This document shows, piece after piece, positions 11,111 through 21,654 of a stretch of 64,000 nt of DNA (positions are counted from its first letter, which is position 1; each line of letters starts with the position of its first letter). Where the stretch lies: NCBI GenBank assembly GCA_036927565.1, contig JAYESD010000008.1, positions 121,857,498 through 121,921,497 on the forward strand. Reading direction: 5' to 3'. A program made the position numbers and the translations under genes. Below the pieces are notes generated by a model. That model did no database searches. It worked only from the letters and a program-made list of their open reading frames with translations, and was not told the DNA's origin. Source of the stretch: Tuctoria greenei (lineage: Eukaryota; Streptophyta; Magnoliopsida; Poales; Poaceae).

Positions 11111-11131
11111 GAGGAAGGTCCAGGGGGCCAC
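11111..11131 (+). other. Tat-1 polypurine tract region
   Basis: GAGGAAGGTCCAGGGGGCCA followed by C lies immediately before the TG of the 3' LTR and is the plus-strand priming site by position. The counterpart in Tat-2 is at 63641-63661 (GGTGGGCCCGGGGGCCAC). Confidence 0.6.
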
Positions 11132-11974
11132 TGTCGGTACCCTAAAAACCGTACACCCCTTGAGGTTACAAAGATCTCAAAGGAAAGTCATCTACTTGGT
11201 TTGAAGACCCTCGGAGGCCCACCTGTCAGACATAACCGGACCCACTTCTCCAACATGGTTAATCCCTGGGTCGCCACGTGTACGACTAACCCGGAGCTAC
11301 CGCCCACAAGGGGGAAGCTCCGGGCCACGTACTGAAACGGCACCTCTGGACTTAACCCCAGACCGAGAGAAGCTCTGGACCTAACACGTGTCTGGTAGCC
11401 CCGGAGCTACCTGCTTCCCACAACAAGCTCCGGAGCAGCCACGTGTCAAATCGTCGGACCTTTCAGCTTCTAACCTCCGGAAGACCTTGTAACGGCTCCG
11501 GATCTTCAAAGGAGAGCCAGGGACTTCAAGACCCGATTAAGTGTCATTAATGTCATATTAATGACACTTAAACGGACGATCTTAACACCAGTAACGGTGC
11601 TGTCAAAGCCCGTTACAGGGTTATTAAGAGCAATTAAGCGTGTATCAATACTAGTAACCGTCGGGGCCACATGTCGGGCCAGGTTGAATTGTAACGGCCT
11701 ACCCTTGTACTATAAAAGGATAGGCCGACGATACACTCAGGGACGTTCACGGACGATCATACGCACCCCATGCGTTCGTGACAAGCTCTTACCGCTAATA
11801 CAACACCAACACACCCGTGGAGTAGGGTATTACGCTCAAGCGGCACGAACCACGTAAATCCTTGTGTCTCCTACATTACTTTGATTTTCACCTTCTTGAA
11901 TCTCCGCGCGCCCACACCGAACCACAAACTCCTTCAACACTTTAGCAGTGTAGGGAGATCTGCCAGCTCCAACA
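11132..11974 (+). repeat. Tat-1 3' LTR
   Basis: 843 bp from TGTCGGTACC to CTCCAACA. The boundaries come from comparison with the Tat-2 LTRs (32215-33034 and 63662 onwards), which share scattered segments such as GGAGTAGGGTATTACGCTCA. The U3 part has two longer-loop GGAGCT...AGCTCC inverted repeats (11293-11321 and 11403-11431). A TATA box lies at 11709-11718. A 5-bp GTCGA (11975-11979) directly after it is the predicted target duplication, not testable here because the left end is outside. Confidence 0.8.
11709..11718 (+). promoter_or_regulatory. TATA box in the Tat-1 LTR
   Basis: ACTATAAAAG within the LTR, about 577 bp from its start. Tat-2 has CATATAAAAG at 32806-32815 in the same place. 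This is the expected RNA polymerase II promoter of the element. Confidence 0.6.
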
Positions 11975-13333
11975 GTCGATAGAGTGTGTTAAGGAAACAC
12001 ACCCCAAGAGCTCAATCACATTTAAACACACACATTGCACATAGTTACACAGGACTGGACTAGTCTGATCACAACCGGACTAGTCCGATATCCTTTCTGC
12101 ATGAAATGGGACAAGTCCGATATCCATCGGACTAGTACGATATCCTTTCTGACTAGAATCGGACTTGTCCTCAAAACACTTCACAAGTCACACAAAATCT
12201 GACAAGTCCGATCACAACCGAACTAGTCTGATATTCTTTCTGATCCAAATCGGACAAGTTCGATGTTTGCACGGACTAATACAAAATACCCTCTGATCTG
12301 AATCGGATAAGTCCCCCAAGTCGGACTTGTCATCCTATACACTTAGGGTCTCACATGTCCAGACAAGTCCGATGACTATCGGACTAGTCCGAAGATTTCC
12401 AGTAGAGAAATTGGACAAGTCCGTTCCTAGCCGGACTAGTCCGATATTTTGGGGTACTTAGGGTTTGCTACACACAGCACATCGGACTAGTCCGGTGACC
12501 ACCATAGACTAGTCCGAACTTTCTGAACCCTAACGGTCACTTTTAGAAACCCCATATAAATAGAGGTGCACGGCCCAATTATGAACTCTCTCGAACCCTA
12601 GCGCCATCACACCTCCCAAGAGCCTAAAAAACTACATCTCTCCATGAAATTAAGTGCAACAACGATCAATCCTTTGAGGATTCACTCTAGATCATTGGAA
12701 AGACACTTGCAACACCATGTTGAGCTCTTGGTTTGATTCTCTAACACACTCCTGCGATTCATTTGTAATTTTTGAGTGTGTTCTTGGTGGTATTTTCTGC
12801 TGTAATCCAAGGGAGCTCTCAACATGTGAGAAAGCCCCTTGAATTCGGTTATTCACCACTTTGTGATTAGTGGAAGAGGACTGGCCTTCGTGGCGATTCG
12901 ACGAGGGTAGGGTTGGAGAAGACCCGGTCTTTTTGTGGACTCCTCAACGTGGACGTAGGTTGCCTTTGTGGTAGCCGAACCACGGGATAAATCCTTGTGT
13001 TTTGCTTTTGGTGTTCATCATTCTTATTCATCAATATAATCTAGGGTTTCAATAATCATTGCTCATCTTACGTTGAGTTGTCAAACATAAGATTTAATTG
13101 TGATATAATCTAATATATAACATTGAAACCGTTAATTGATTCTATATTTCCGCTGCATACATAAAAGAATCAATCTAATCGATCAAGCTTAATCAACTCA
13201 GTCCGTGAACACTGGACTAGTCCGCACATTGCCGGACTAGTCCGATACCTCTGGTATTGAACTTGTTGTTGAGTGTTGCAGGATCCGACAAAATTCAAAA
13301 AGGCCTATTCACTCCCCTCTAGGCCCACATTCA
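11975..13333 (+). repeat. Truncated Copia LTR remnant (same family as the array at 44754)
   Basis: From GAGTGTGTTAAGGAAACACA (11982) to CTCTAGGCCCACATTCA (13333) this aligns with the LTRs at 44754, 51325 and 57703 from about their base 180 to their end. It carries the same palindromic CGGACTAGTCCG arrays (about 12055-12530 and 13200-13250), a TATA box CATATAAATA at 12553-12562 and the terminal GGCCTATTCACTCCC block. The first ~180 bp are missing because Tat-1 lies there. No PBS follows: the next sequence is Tekay LTR, so this is a solo LTR or the 3' LTR of a copy whose remainder lies left of the window. GATTG at 13334-13338 is the predicted target duplication. Confidence 0.82.
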
Positions 13334-15776
13334 GATTGCAATCAGGATACACCTAGAACAACACAACACATACACACTTTCGGAAATGTCAGCGAGTACT
13401 TATAGCAGTACCTACATAACACCTCAATACTAGTCGTATATGGTCACCTTTCACTAAACACTCGAATGTCGAACCGGTCGATCTGTCACGAGCAGGAGGT
13501 CACTGCGTCGGGCGTACTCTGACGTGCCCACTAGCTGATTTACACCTTGCTGCCCTCAACCCACGCCTATAAAAAAGAATGGAATGCCTCGGCAAACTAG
13601 TATCAAGCTACATCAGTTTACTGGAGCCCATTCCTCCAGTATGTCGCCGGTACAATTCAAGCTGGTCCAGCAGGGCCGCACAAGAAACGGTCCTCAATCG
13701 ACACAAGCAGGGCTATGCATGTGAGACCACGTCTCGCTGCATCCTACCCACTGCTCGGTCTCAATTTTATATTCATAAACCATTTTCTGATTCCAGATCC
13801 TTCCGTGTGATAAAATTCCTATCTCGCGAGTAGATTCCAACATCTCGACTTCTACCGAATTCCTTTGAGCATAAGCATAGCAGTGTCTACTCAACAAGTC
13901 GTAGACCTACCCAAGACTTCATAGGATTTGTGGGCCATGCAAGTGGATGTCACACACCTTAAACGTAGTGCACAATCATCTGAAGATATAAAGTGAAATA
14001 AAAACTGCAAAACATTGTAAGGAACTTAAATGCAAACCAACGCTTGCTTGAATGCAAGTCTGAACCTATGTTAATTTCTGGCAGCTGGACCTCCAAAGCT
14101 TCCGGCTGCTCCTCGATTTCAGCTACTACACGATATGCATATACTAGGTATGAATGACTTTGAAAATAATTAATATGCTTGGCGTGGTGTGAATATCTTA
14201 GGATGAACAGAACATAATTATCATAATTGGCTTTGGGACTTTTATGGTAGATACTCGTGACTATAAAGAAGACTCTTGCAAAGAAGAGGAGATGATCAAG
14301 GAAGTTTGTTGTCCTTAACAATTATGGTAAGCAATAACCTTCTCTAAATTTTTATTTAAATTTTGGAGACCTATCATGGCTACCAGGGTTTGTATCATGT
14401 AGAGGGGGTCTCACTCTGGTTCTAGGAAAATTTGTTTCACTATATTCTAAGCTTCCTACATAGAGAAACTGATTTTTCAAGTTTGGGGAAATTTCAGAAA
14501 ATTGATTTTTCCATTTTTCTCAATTTATAACTACATATAGATTTGGAATATTGATCAACCCAGTATTTTAAGTCCAAAGAACTTGAAATTTTTACTGGAG
14601 GTCAAGTGTATTAACAATAGTGTTTTGGCCAAAATTAGGAATTTTTCAATTAACAGAACTGTAGGAATGAATTCTTTAAGAATTTTGCTTATGTGAATTA
14701 TAGAGAAATTTCTATGCTTTTCAAACAAATCCAAGTGCACCACTTGACAGTATTCTTCATTCTGGTTCTAACAATATTTATTTGGGAATTTTTGGATAAT
14801 TCTACTAGAAGTTATAGATTTTCCAAGCTTGGATTGAATCTGGATTTATTTTCCTATTGGAAATTTCAAATAAAAGGGCCGGTCCCACTTCATTTGAATC
14901 GGGGCAATCAAAACTGAGACACACCGGGAGCCACGGGGTTAACCCGCGCAGCCACACCGGATACGCGTTCACATATGATCCCACGCGAGAGGGCGTCGTT
15001 GACAGGTGGGACCCGCCTCCTCTTATCCACTTCCCCTCTCTGCAACTTCAATTCTCCTACCAAACTTGATCCAAAAATTCTAGATTTTTGTGGGGAGGCT
15101 CAAATAAATATCTGGAATTTGATTCTGCAATTGGATTTCGATTTGGAGCAAGTTTCATTTGAATTTCAAATATAATTTTAAAATTAGATGAAATTCAATG
15201 GTGTCACTGAATTAAATAGCAACTAAGTTCCAAAAATTGTGAAACTTTGAGGATATGTCAAGAAAGTCATGCTGACCATGATGGTGTGTTCAAATATTTT
15301 TGTTCAAATAAGTTGAACAGAATTCAAAATTTGAATTCCTAATACGGTCTTAGTTTGCTAAGCGTCTCAAATAAAATAGCAAATGGAGTTCAAATTTTAT
15401 GAAACATTGCAGGAATTCTATTTGGAATATTAGTAAACCATAGAAAAATTTATGGCCTCAGAATTGAATAATTTTGACAGGGCCAAATGTACAGTAGCAT
15501 ATCCAATTTGTAATTAATTTGAATATATATTGGGTACTGCATATTAATTTTACCTAGGATCCTCCATTCAAATAATTCCAAACTTTGAAGAGAGGTCAAA
15601 AGAATTTATCTAAGATTATTGGTGAAGTCCATTCCTCATGTTAATAAAATTTATGCATGAGTGGAAAAAATATTTGATGAGATCAAGTTCATAAGCCTAG
15701 CTATAATTGGTCTCCATTAGGGTTGATAACCAACTTACAACTGGACCTCACATGAAGGAAAATGTGGGATTTTACA
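13334..15776 (-). repeat. Tekay left LTR (its 3' LTR), interrupted and internally deleted
   Basis: Aligns with the right LTR from base 24362 to its end, GGATTTTACA. It lacks two parts: the first ~750 bp, cut off by the Copia insertion, and ~1.04 kb corresponding to 26036-27080 of the right copy. The second gap is a true deletion at about 15003-15016, between similar sequences (GCAGGTGGGACC and ACAGTGGGTCCC). The deleted part contains the TATA box. Short ORFs within the LTR, such as 13579-13833 which recurs at 24612-24860, are not genes. Confidence 0.85.
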
Positions 15777-15792
15777 TTCCTCCCCCCTTAAA
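15777..15792 (-). other. Tekay polypurine tract
   Basis: On the - strand this reads TTTTAAGGGGGGAGGAA and ends directly at the LTR start TGTAAAATCC. The position and purine run are diagnostic of the plus-strand primer and fix the element's orientation. Confidence 0.8.
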
Positions 15793-15838
15793 AGAATCTC
15801 GTCCCGAGATTACAAAAGGAAGGATAAAAGGAAAAGAT

Positions 15839-16237
15839 CTAAAGAACATATGACATTAACAAGTCCGGATAGTTGGTTCTAAGATATACCTCGCTTTCCC
15901 ACGTTGCTTCATCAGCGGTGTGGTTTCCCCACAAGACCTTGCAGAAATGCAAGGTGCGGTTTCTTGTGGTACGAGTCTTCTCATCGACTATCTGGGTTGG
16001 ATGCTCGGAGTAAGTAAGATTTGGTTGGAGAGCTTCCAAATCCTCCATACGGACTTCTGCTGGGGCCTTGAGACATTTTCTCAATTGTGAAATGTGAAAC
16101 ACATTATGGACCCCTGAAAGCGAAGCCGACAGCTCTAGCCAATAGGCTACAGGTCCGCATTGCTCACTTATTGTGAATGGTCTGATGAAACGTGGAGCTA
16201 GCTTCCTTTTTACTCCGAAGCGATGAATCCCTTTCAT
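15839..16237 (-). pseudogene. Tekay Pol C-terminus with chromodomain
   Basis: Residues about 1-60 are the integrase C-terminal part (LAPRFIRPFTISEQCGPVAY, VHNVFHISQLRKCL). Residues about 80-125 are a chromodomain (LHFCKVLWGNHTADEATWES), which in chromoviruses is thought to steer integration to heterochromatin. The frame differs from the integrase core ORF just upstream (16234-16581), so a frameshift separates them. Chromodomain residues look well kept. Confidence 0.82.
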
Positions 16238-17214
16238 TGGGGATACACGAAGGTAAACGTGATCCCCGATATCATAGTAAAGCGGTCGACGTCTATGTCC
16301 GCATAGCTTTTCTGGACAGACTGAGCAGCCTTGAGGTTGGCTTGAAGAACTCGTACTCGATCTTTAGCTTCCTTTACCAAGTCTATACCATATGTTACTC
16401 GTTCACTAGATTCACACGAGTTCAAAGGTGTGCGGCACTTCCGGCCATAAAGAGCTTCATATGGTGCCATTTGGATGCTAGTCTGATAACAATTGTTGTA
16501 TGAAAACTCCGCCAATGGTAGATGTTCATCCCAATTCATACCATGGTGGATGGCGAAGGCGCGGAGCATATCCTCTAGCACTTGGTTTACTCGTTCCGTT
16601 TGACCATCAGTCTGTGGATGGTAAGCTGAGCTTCAAATCAATTTGGTACCTAGAGATGCGTGGAGCTGCTCCCAAAATCGAGCAACAAACAAGGTTCCAC
16701 GATACGATATGATAGCGCGGGGTACTCCGTGTAAGCATAAGATCCTAGCAATATACAGCTCTGCATATTGTCGTGCCACATACTTGACATTGACTATAAT
16801 AAAGTGAGCCAACTTGGTGAGTCGGTCGACTATCACCCAAATCGAGTCATGCTTGCGAAAGGTGAGAGGTAATCCAACAATGAAATCCATGCTGATGTCC
16901 TCCCATTTCCAGGCCGGTATGCTTAAAGGTTGTAGTTGTCCGGCTGCCTTTAGATGGTCGGCTTTCACTCGTCGACACATATCACATTCGGATACATACT
17001 TTGCTATTTCCCTCTTCATCTGAGTCCACCAAAATTTCTTCTTCAAGTCTTGGTACAATTTGTTACTTCCCGGATGAATAGAATATTTGGACAGATGAGC
17101 TTCGTCCAGAATTTTTTTCCGAAGTCCCACATTGCGGGGTACCACGATGCGGTCTTTGAACCAGATGGTACCGTCATCATCACCTCGAAAACACTTCATT
17201 TCCCCCTTTTTCAT
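16234..17214 (-). pseudogene. Tekay integrase core, broken
   Basis: Two in-frame ORFs (17214-16633 and 16581-16234) separated by a stop. The HHCC finger is visible (HLSKYSIHPGSNKLY, CDMCRRVKADH), then the DDE core: ISMDFIVGLP keeps the first Asp, but the second motif reads IISYRGTLF where IISDRGTQF is expected, so the catalytic Asp is Tyr. GQTERVNQVLEDMLRAF keeps the Glu. The enzyme would be inactive. Confidence 0.82.
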
Positions 17215-17250
17215 TCATTGGCGAATATGCGATATGCCCTTGTCCTCCTT

Positions 17251-17852
17251 CTAAGCCTCCACAATTTCCTCCCTTATGGTAGGAATGGGGGCTAGATTGT
17301 AGAGCGCCCCATACGGAACCAAGTAGAGAATCAATTCTTCTTCCCCTATCAAAGTGATAGAAAGGTTATTGATATGGGACTTGCGACTTAGCGCATTTGC
17401 GATTACATTTGCCTTTTCGGGATAGTAGTGGATCTCAATCTCATAGTCTTTGATTAACTCCAACCATCTTCATAGTCGCATATTCGAATCTTTTGGGTGA
17501 AGATGTACTTCAAGCTTTTGTGATTGGTGTAGAGATGTACTATGTTGCCCCATAGATAGTGTCTCCACATCTTTAATGCTAGTACCACGGTAGCGAGCTC
17601 AAGATCATGAGTCAAATAATGCTGCTCATGGTTCCGAAGCTGTTGTGATCCATAAGCGATCACCCTTCTGTCTTGCATTAATACGCAACCCAAACCAATT
17701 CCAGATGCATCACAATAAACATCAAAGGATCTAGTTGTGTCTTGTTGGGCTAATACTGGCGCTGTTGTGAGGTGTTTTACTAATGCTTGAAAACCTTCCT
17801 CACATTCCTTTGTCCATGTATATTTCTTTCCTTTCTTCAGAAGTTCTGTCAT
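17251..17852 (-). pseudogene. Tekay RNase H and connection, broken
   Basis: Two overlapping ORFs in different frames. FDVYCDASGIGLGCVLMQ, YLTHDLELATVVLALKMWRH and YTNHKSLKYIFTQK are standard Ty3/gypsy RNase H motifs. A frameshift near 17455-17465 leads to ELIKDYEIEIHYYPEKANV, the end of the domain. The link to RT (17853-18013) also contains a frameshift and stops. Confidence 0.8.
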
Positions 17853-18013
17853 TAGTTTAGCTATCTTGGAAAAGCTTGGTATGAACCTCCGGTAATATCC
17901 TGCTAAACCTAGGAAACTTTAAACTTCATGCACAGACTTAGGAGACTCCCATTTGATTACTTGCTTAATCTTGCTTGAATCAACTGCAGTCCCTTTGGCA
18001 GAGATGATGTGCC

Positions 18014-18610
18014 CTAGAAATGGCACTTGGTTGATCCAGAAGTCACATTTGTTGAACTTAGCGTACAACTTGTGGTCCCGCCATCGCTGAAGCACGATGT
18101 GCGTGCATGTTCTTCTTTGGATTTTGAGTACACAAGGATGTTGTCGATGAAGACCATGACAAACTTTTCCAAATCTGTCATTAACACCGAATTCATGAGA
18201 TACATGAAATGGGCCGGTGCATTGGTCAATCCGAAGGACATGACAAGGTACTCATATAATCCATACCTCGTCGAGAATGATGTCTTAGGTATATCCTCTG
18301 GTCGAGTCCTGATTTGATGATACCCAGAGCGAAGATCCATTTTTCAAAATACCCAAGCAACCACCAATTAATCAAACAGAATATCGATACGGGGTAGTGG
18401 ATACTTGTTCTTGATCATGACAGCATTGAGTGGACGACAGTCCACACATAGTCTCAACGTTTTATCCTTCTTTTCCACGAAAAATGCAGAACAGCCCCAA
18501 AGTGATGAACTTGGATGACTGAAACCCTTGTCCAAAAGATCCTTCATCCGCTCTTTCAGTTCTGCAAGTTCCTTAGGTGCCATCTTATACGGCTTTCTCG
18601 AGATTGGCAC
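18014..18610 (-). pseudogene. Tekay reverse transcriptase, broken
   Basis: In-frame pieces 18610-18368 and 18340-18014. Motifs: FVEKKDKTLRLCVDCRPLNA, KMDLRSGYHQIRTRPEDIPK and SFGLTNAPAHFMYLMN. The catalytic block reads VFIDNILVYSKS where VFIDDILVYSKS is expected, so the second catalytic Asp is Asn (codon near 18136). Stops lie between the two pieces. Downstream of YSKS the frame is lost. Confidence 0.83.
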
Positions 18611-18613
18611 TGT

Positions 18614-20184
18614 TCACGGTACAAGTTCAATCTCAAACTCGACATCTCTTTCTGGTGGCATGCCAGTAAGATATTTCGGAAAAACATCCAGATACTCACA
18701 TACTACTGGAATGTCTTCGAGTTTACAGGCTTTGGTGTTATAAGCAGTTGGAGTCACGTGGATATTACTCTCAAGAGTAAGAGTTTGGGGAGAACGGAGC
18801 GAAGAATTTAGATATATCCTCTGATGAACGATGTCAATAATAGCATAGTTGTATTGCAACCATGCCATCCGTAAGATGACATCTAACTTCTGATGCTCTA
18901 ATATAATGAGAGAGATAGGGTATATGTTCCCACCCAGATTAAGAGGTAACCTATGGACCATCTTATCTGCGACTACTTTTCCTCCTGGGGAACAAATCAC
19001 ATATGGTTTTTTTATGGAAAAGATATGCAACTGGTATTGACTGACATAAGACTTGTTAATAAAGTTGTAGGAAGCACCGAAGTCAAAAAGGATGACTACA
19101 GGATGACCAATGAGAGAGAACGTGCCTGTGAGTACGGGTGCGCCTTCTGGAACGTCCTCGATGGCGAGGTGGTGGACGTTGCCGGTTCTGGTGGCTGGCT
19201 TGTTGGGCTGGTTGCGAGGCTGGTTTGCCCCCTGGTACGATGACTGTCCTTCGCTCTGCGGGCAGTCCTTGGCAAGGTGCCCCGTACGTCTACACGTATA
19301 ACACATGTACGGGGTCTGACCGGCACGGAATGGAGGACGGAATCCCGGTGCACGCGGTGGAGGTAGAGGTGCACGTGGAATCATCCCTTGTTGCTGTTGT
19401 GGGCGAAAACCGATGTTGTTGAATGGGCGACCACAAAACATCGGTGGTCGAGATGGCGGCTGCCACCTCTCGTCGGATGGTGATCGATACACCATGCGGT
19501 ACTTCTGAGGAGTACCCACTCCGCTGCCCTGCGGAGCACTCCTATTCTTCTTGTCGGAGAACAGCTCCCTAGTAGCGTCCTCCTGCACGATCGCGGCATT
19601 GACCATGTTGTTGAAGCTGCCGCAATTGAACAAGGAAAGCTTGTCCTTCATCTTGGGGCTCAAACCCCGATAGAAGTATTCCCGCTTCCGATCTTCAGTA
19701 CTCACTTGGTCCTGAGCATATTGGGCCAAGTGGTTGAATATCTTGGAGTACTCGTAAGCACTCCTTCCTCCTTGCTTCAGCTCCAAGAACTCTTGAAGCT
19801 TCCTCCTCATAACATCGAGAGGTATGTGATAGGCATGAAACGCCTCCCGGAATTCCTCCCAGCTCGCGGCATAGCCGGCTGGTCATGCAGCAAGGTAATT
19901 TGCCCACCACTCACCAGCACACCCTTGTAATTGTTTGGCCGCGAACAGGGTCTTCTGATGTTCGGTTACTTGTAGTAGACCGAACTTCCCTTCAATGGAG
20001 CAAAGCCAGTTGTCCGCCTCCAACGGTTCATCGGCCTCCACGAAGACCAGCGGGTGCGTTGACATAAAGTCTGAGTATGAACTCGGAGAAAGTTGTCATG
20101 GACACGCATCTGGTCGCCCTCCTTGACGGGATGAATGCTGGACCAAAGTCCGCAGTAACTCTGTTTGCTCATCGCGCGAGCCAA
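18614..20184 (-). pseudogene. Tekay gag-protease, broken
   Basis: The frame from 20065 to 18614 is open apart from a stop near 19883; an ORF in another frame continues to 20184 upstream, so a frameshift lies near 20060. Capsid motifs: FVEADEPLEADNWLCSIEGK, GCAGEWWANYL and FLELKQGGRSAYEYSKIFN. The zinc knuckle CYTCRRTGHLAKDCP is complete. The protease motif reads ILFDFGASYNFI, with Phe where Ser or Thr normally follows the catalytic Asp. MPPERDVEFEIELVP and a stop mark the junction to RT. It is followed in frame by RT, as in a single polyprotein. Confidence 0.83.
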
Positions 20185-20717
20185 GCACTGCGGCGAGAAC
20201 CTCTGCTAGACTCCTTAGAAGTTCAGAGGTGGTGGTGAAGGAACTCGTTGCTGCAGTGTCGCAGATGTCTCCTGGGTCGGAGATTCGTCCTCACGACCAC
20301 GACTTGATCATCCCATTTAAGGCATCGAGCGCGTACGCACCATTATGCATCCAAATGACTTAAAATCAGCACATGTTTTCTTTTCCTTTATCCATTATTC
20401 AGTAGTACGACTTGTTGACAAGGGAATAAATGCATAACATTCACATATATTGATAAAGTATAAACTTTATACAAGATATATTATCTCATGACCAAGTTTA
20501 CAGTAGTGTACTCCAAAACAATGGACTCCCCCTACGGAAGTGCATCTCTACCATACTTGGTCCCCATGAGATGTCATACACATCTTGTCATCTTACACAT
20601 AACCACTGCTATTCTTAATATGATACAAACATGGCCACAAAATAAACATGAGCAACTATTAAACTATATGTTGCCCCGTGACGGCAGAAGTGCAGCCTCA
20701 TCCCACTCCAATACGTC

Positions 20718-21654
20718 CTACTCGACATACTCGAGTTCCTCAGGATCTTCTTCTTCTTCGTCGTCATTTGAAGTTGGTGCAACAGGTGTGGTTGCGGAAG
20801 CAAGAGTTGCTACCTCACCCACCATTGATGATGTCGCGGCAACTAAAGATTTTACATCAGTCTGTAGAAGAAACATCCTCAAGTCTTCCAGTTCTTTCTG
20901 TGCATTTTTGCAACTGGCATTCCAATATTGAGTCTCCCATATGGATTTATCCCTTTCTTGAGTCACCTCACTCAGCTGTTCATCCAATAGTTGCACCTCG
21001 AGTTGACTCGCTTCCAACGCGCTTTCCGCGTGTTGTGTTTTTATGCGAGCCTCTGATCGAGCTTTAACAGCCCAGTGCCACTGATTCTCCCTTATGTTTA
21101 TACGGCGATTTAGGGGAGCAACTGTGGCCCTAAGTGAGTCATTGGCCCCTTCAAAGTGATCCCCTCGAATCAGAGCCTGCTTCAGGTCACTCATCATTTT
21201 TCCAAGGCTAGCATGCTGATCAAGGCTCTCTTGAAACGCTGATGCTGCATATGATGCTAAAATCATCATGGGTACTTGTTCATTATGCCCATATGCTGCA
21301 ACCATCCGACTTGCCCACTCATCAACGGCTCTACCGTCGACCGGAAAGAGCGCGAATGGAGTGTCAGTTATAGCACGGTAATGAAGTTTGCAAAACCTCA
21401 TTATGGCAACACTTGCGGCATAACACCACGTGTCTTCCAATTGAATTCCTTGCACTTTGATGGAGAAAGGAGCCCATCCAAATATTCAATGGAGCAGCAT
21501 GCACATTGACATAAATGGTGCATCTTGTCACACCTCCGTCATCGATCTCCTTGCCCGAATAGTCCGGTATTACACGATACCGAACCGTTGAAGCATTGCT
21601 ATCAACAAATCCGGAAAACCCTTCAGAAGAGTACACTTCGTGAACACCCATCCG
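20718..21654 (-). pseudogene. Extra ORF upstream of Tekay gag (orf0-like)
   Basis: Two overlapping frames, 21651-21364 and 21455-20718, that join into one protein of roughly 300 residues if a single frameshift near 21440 is allowed. It lies in the same sense as gag, between the leader and gag. The first half looks globular (VRYRVIPDYSGKEIDDGG, GIQLEDTWCYAASVAIMRFC); the second half is a coiled coil with heptad-like spacing (SALEASQLEVQLLDEQLSEV), ending in an acidic tail (EEEEDPEELEYVE). Rice RIRE3/RIRE8-type elements are known to carry an ORF here. Function unknown. The acidic tail and coiled coil suggest protein binding, but that is inference. Confidence 0.6.

Larger units (their letters stand above)
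1..11974 (+). mobile_element. Tat-type Ty3/gypsy retrotransposon Tat-1 (5' end outside window)
   Basis: Seen: in order on the + strand, gag, aspartic protease, reverse transcriptase, a second RNase H and an integrase, then about 1.2 kb of noncoding DNA, a long antisense gene, a polypurine tract and a TG...CA LTR. The 5' LTR and primer-binding site lie left of base 1. Known: the second (archaeal-type) RNase H and large extra ORFs between pol and the 3' LTR are marks of the Tat lineage, which includes RIRE2-like and Grande-like grass elements. The gag-pol frame is open apart from seven stop codons and one frameshift, so this copy is dead but younger-looking than the second Tat copy at 32215. 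It ends inside a Copia LTR remnant, which suggests it inserted there. Confidence 0.85.

Noticed and set aside
13579..13833. 84-codon ORF on + that recurs at 24612-24860
   Set aside because: It lies inside the two Tekay LTRs and is repeated only because LTRs are repeated; it opposes the element's sense and has no domain.
14555..15175. Short AT-rich ORFs (14555-14743, 14693-14917, 14975-15175)
   Set aside because: Noncoding LTR sequence; the same stretch in the right LTR (25523-26196) opens and closes differently.
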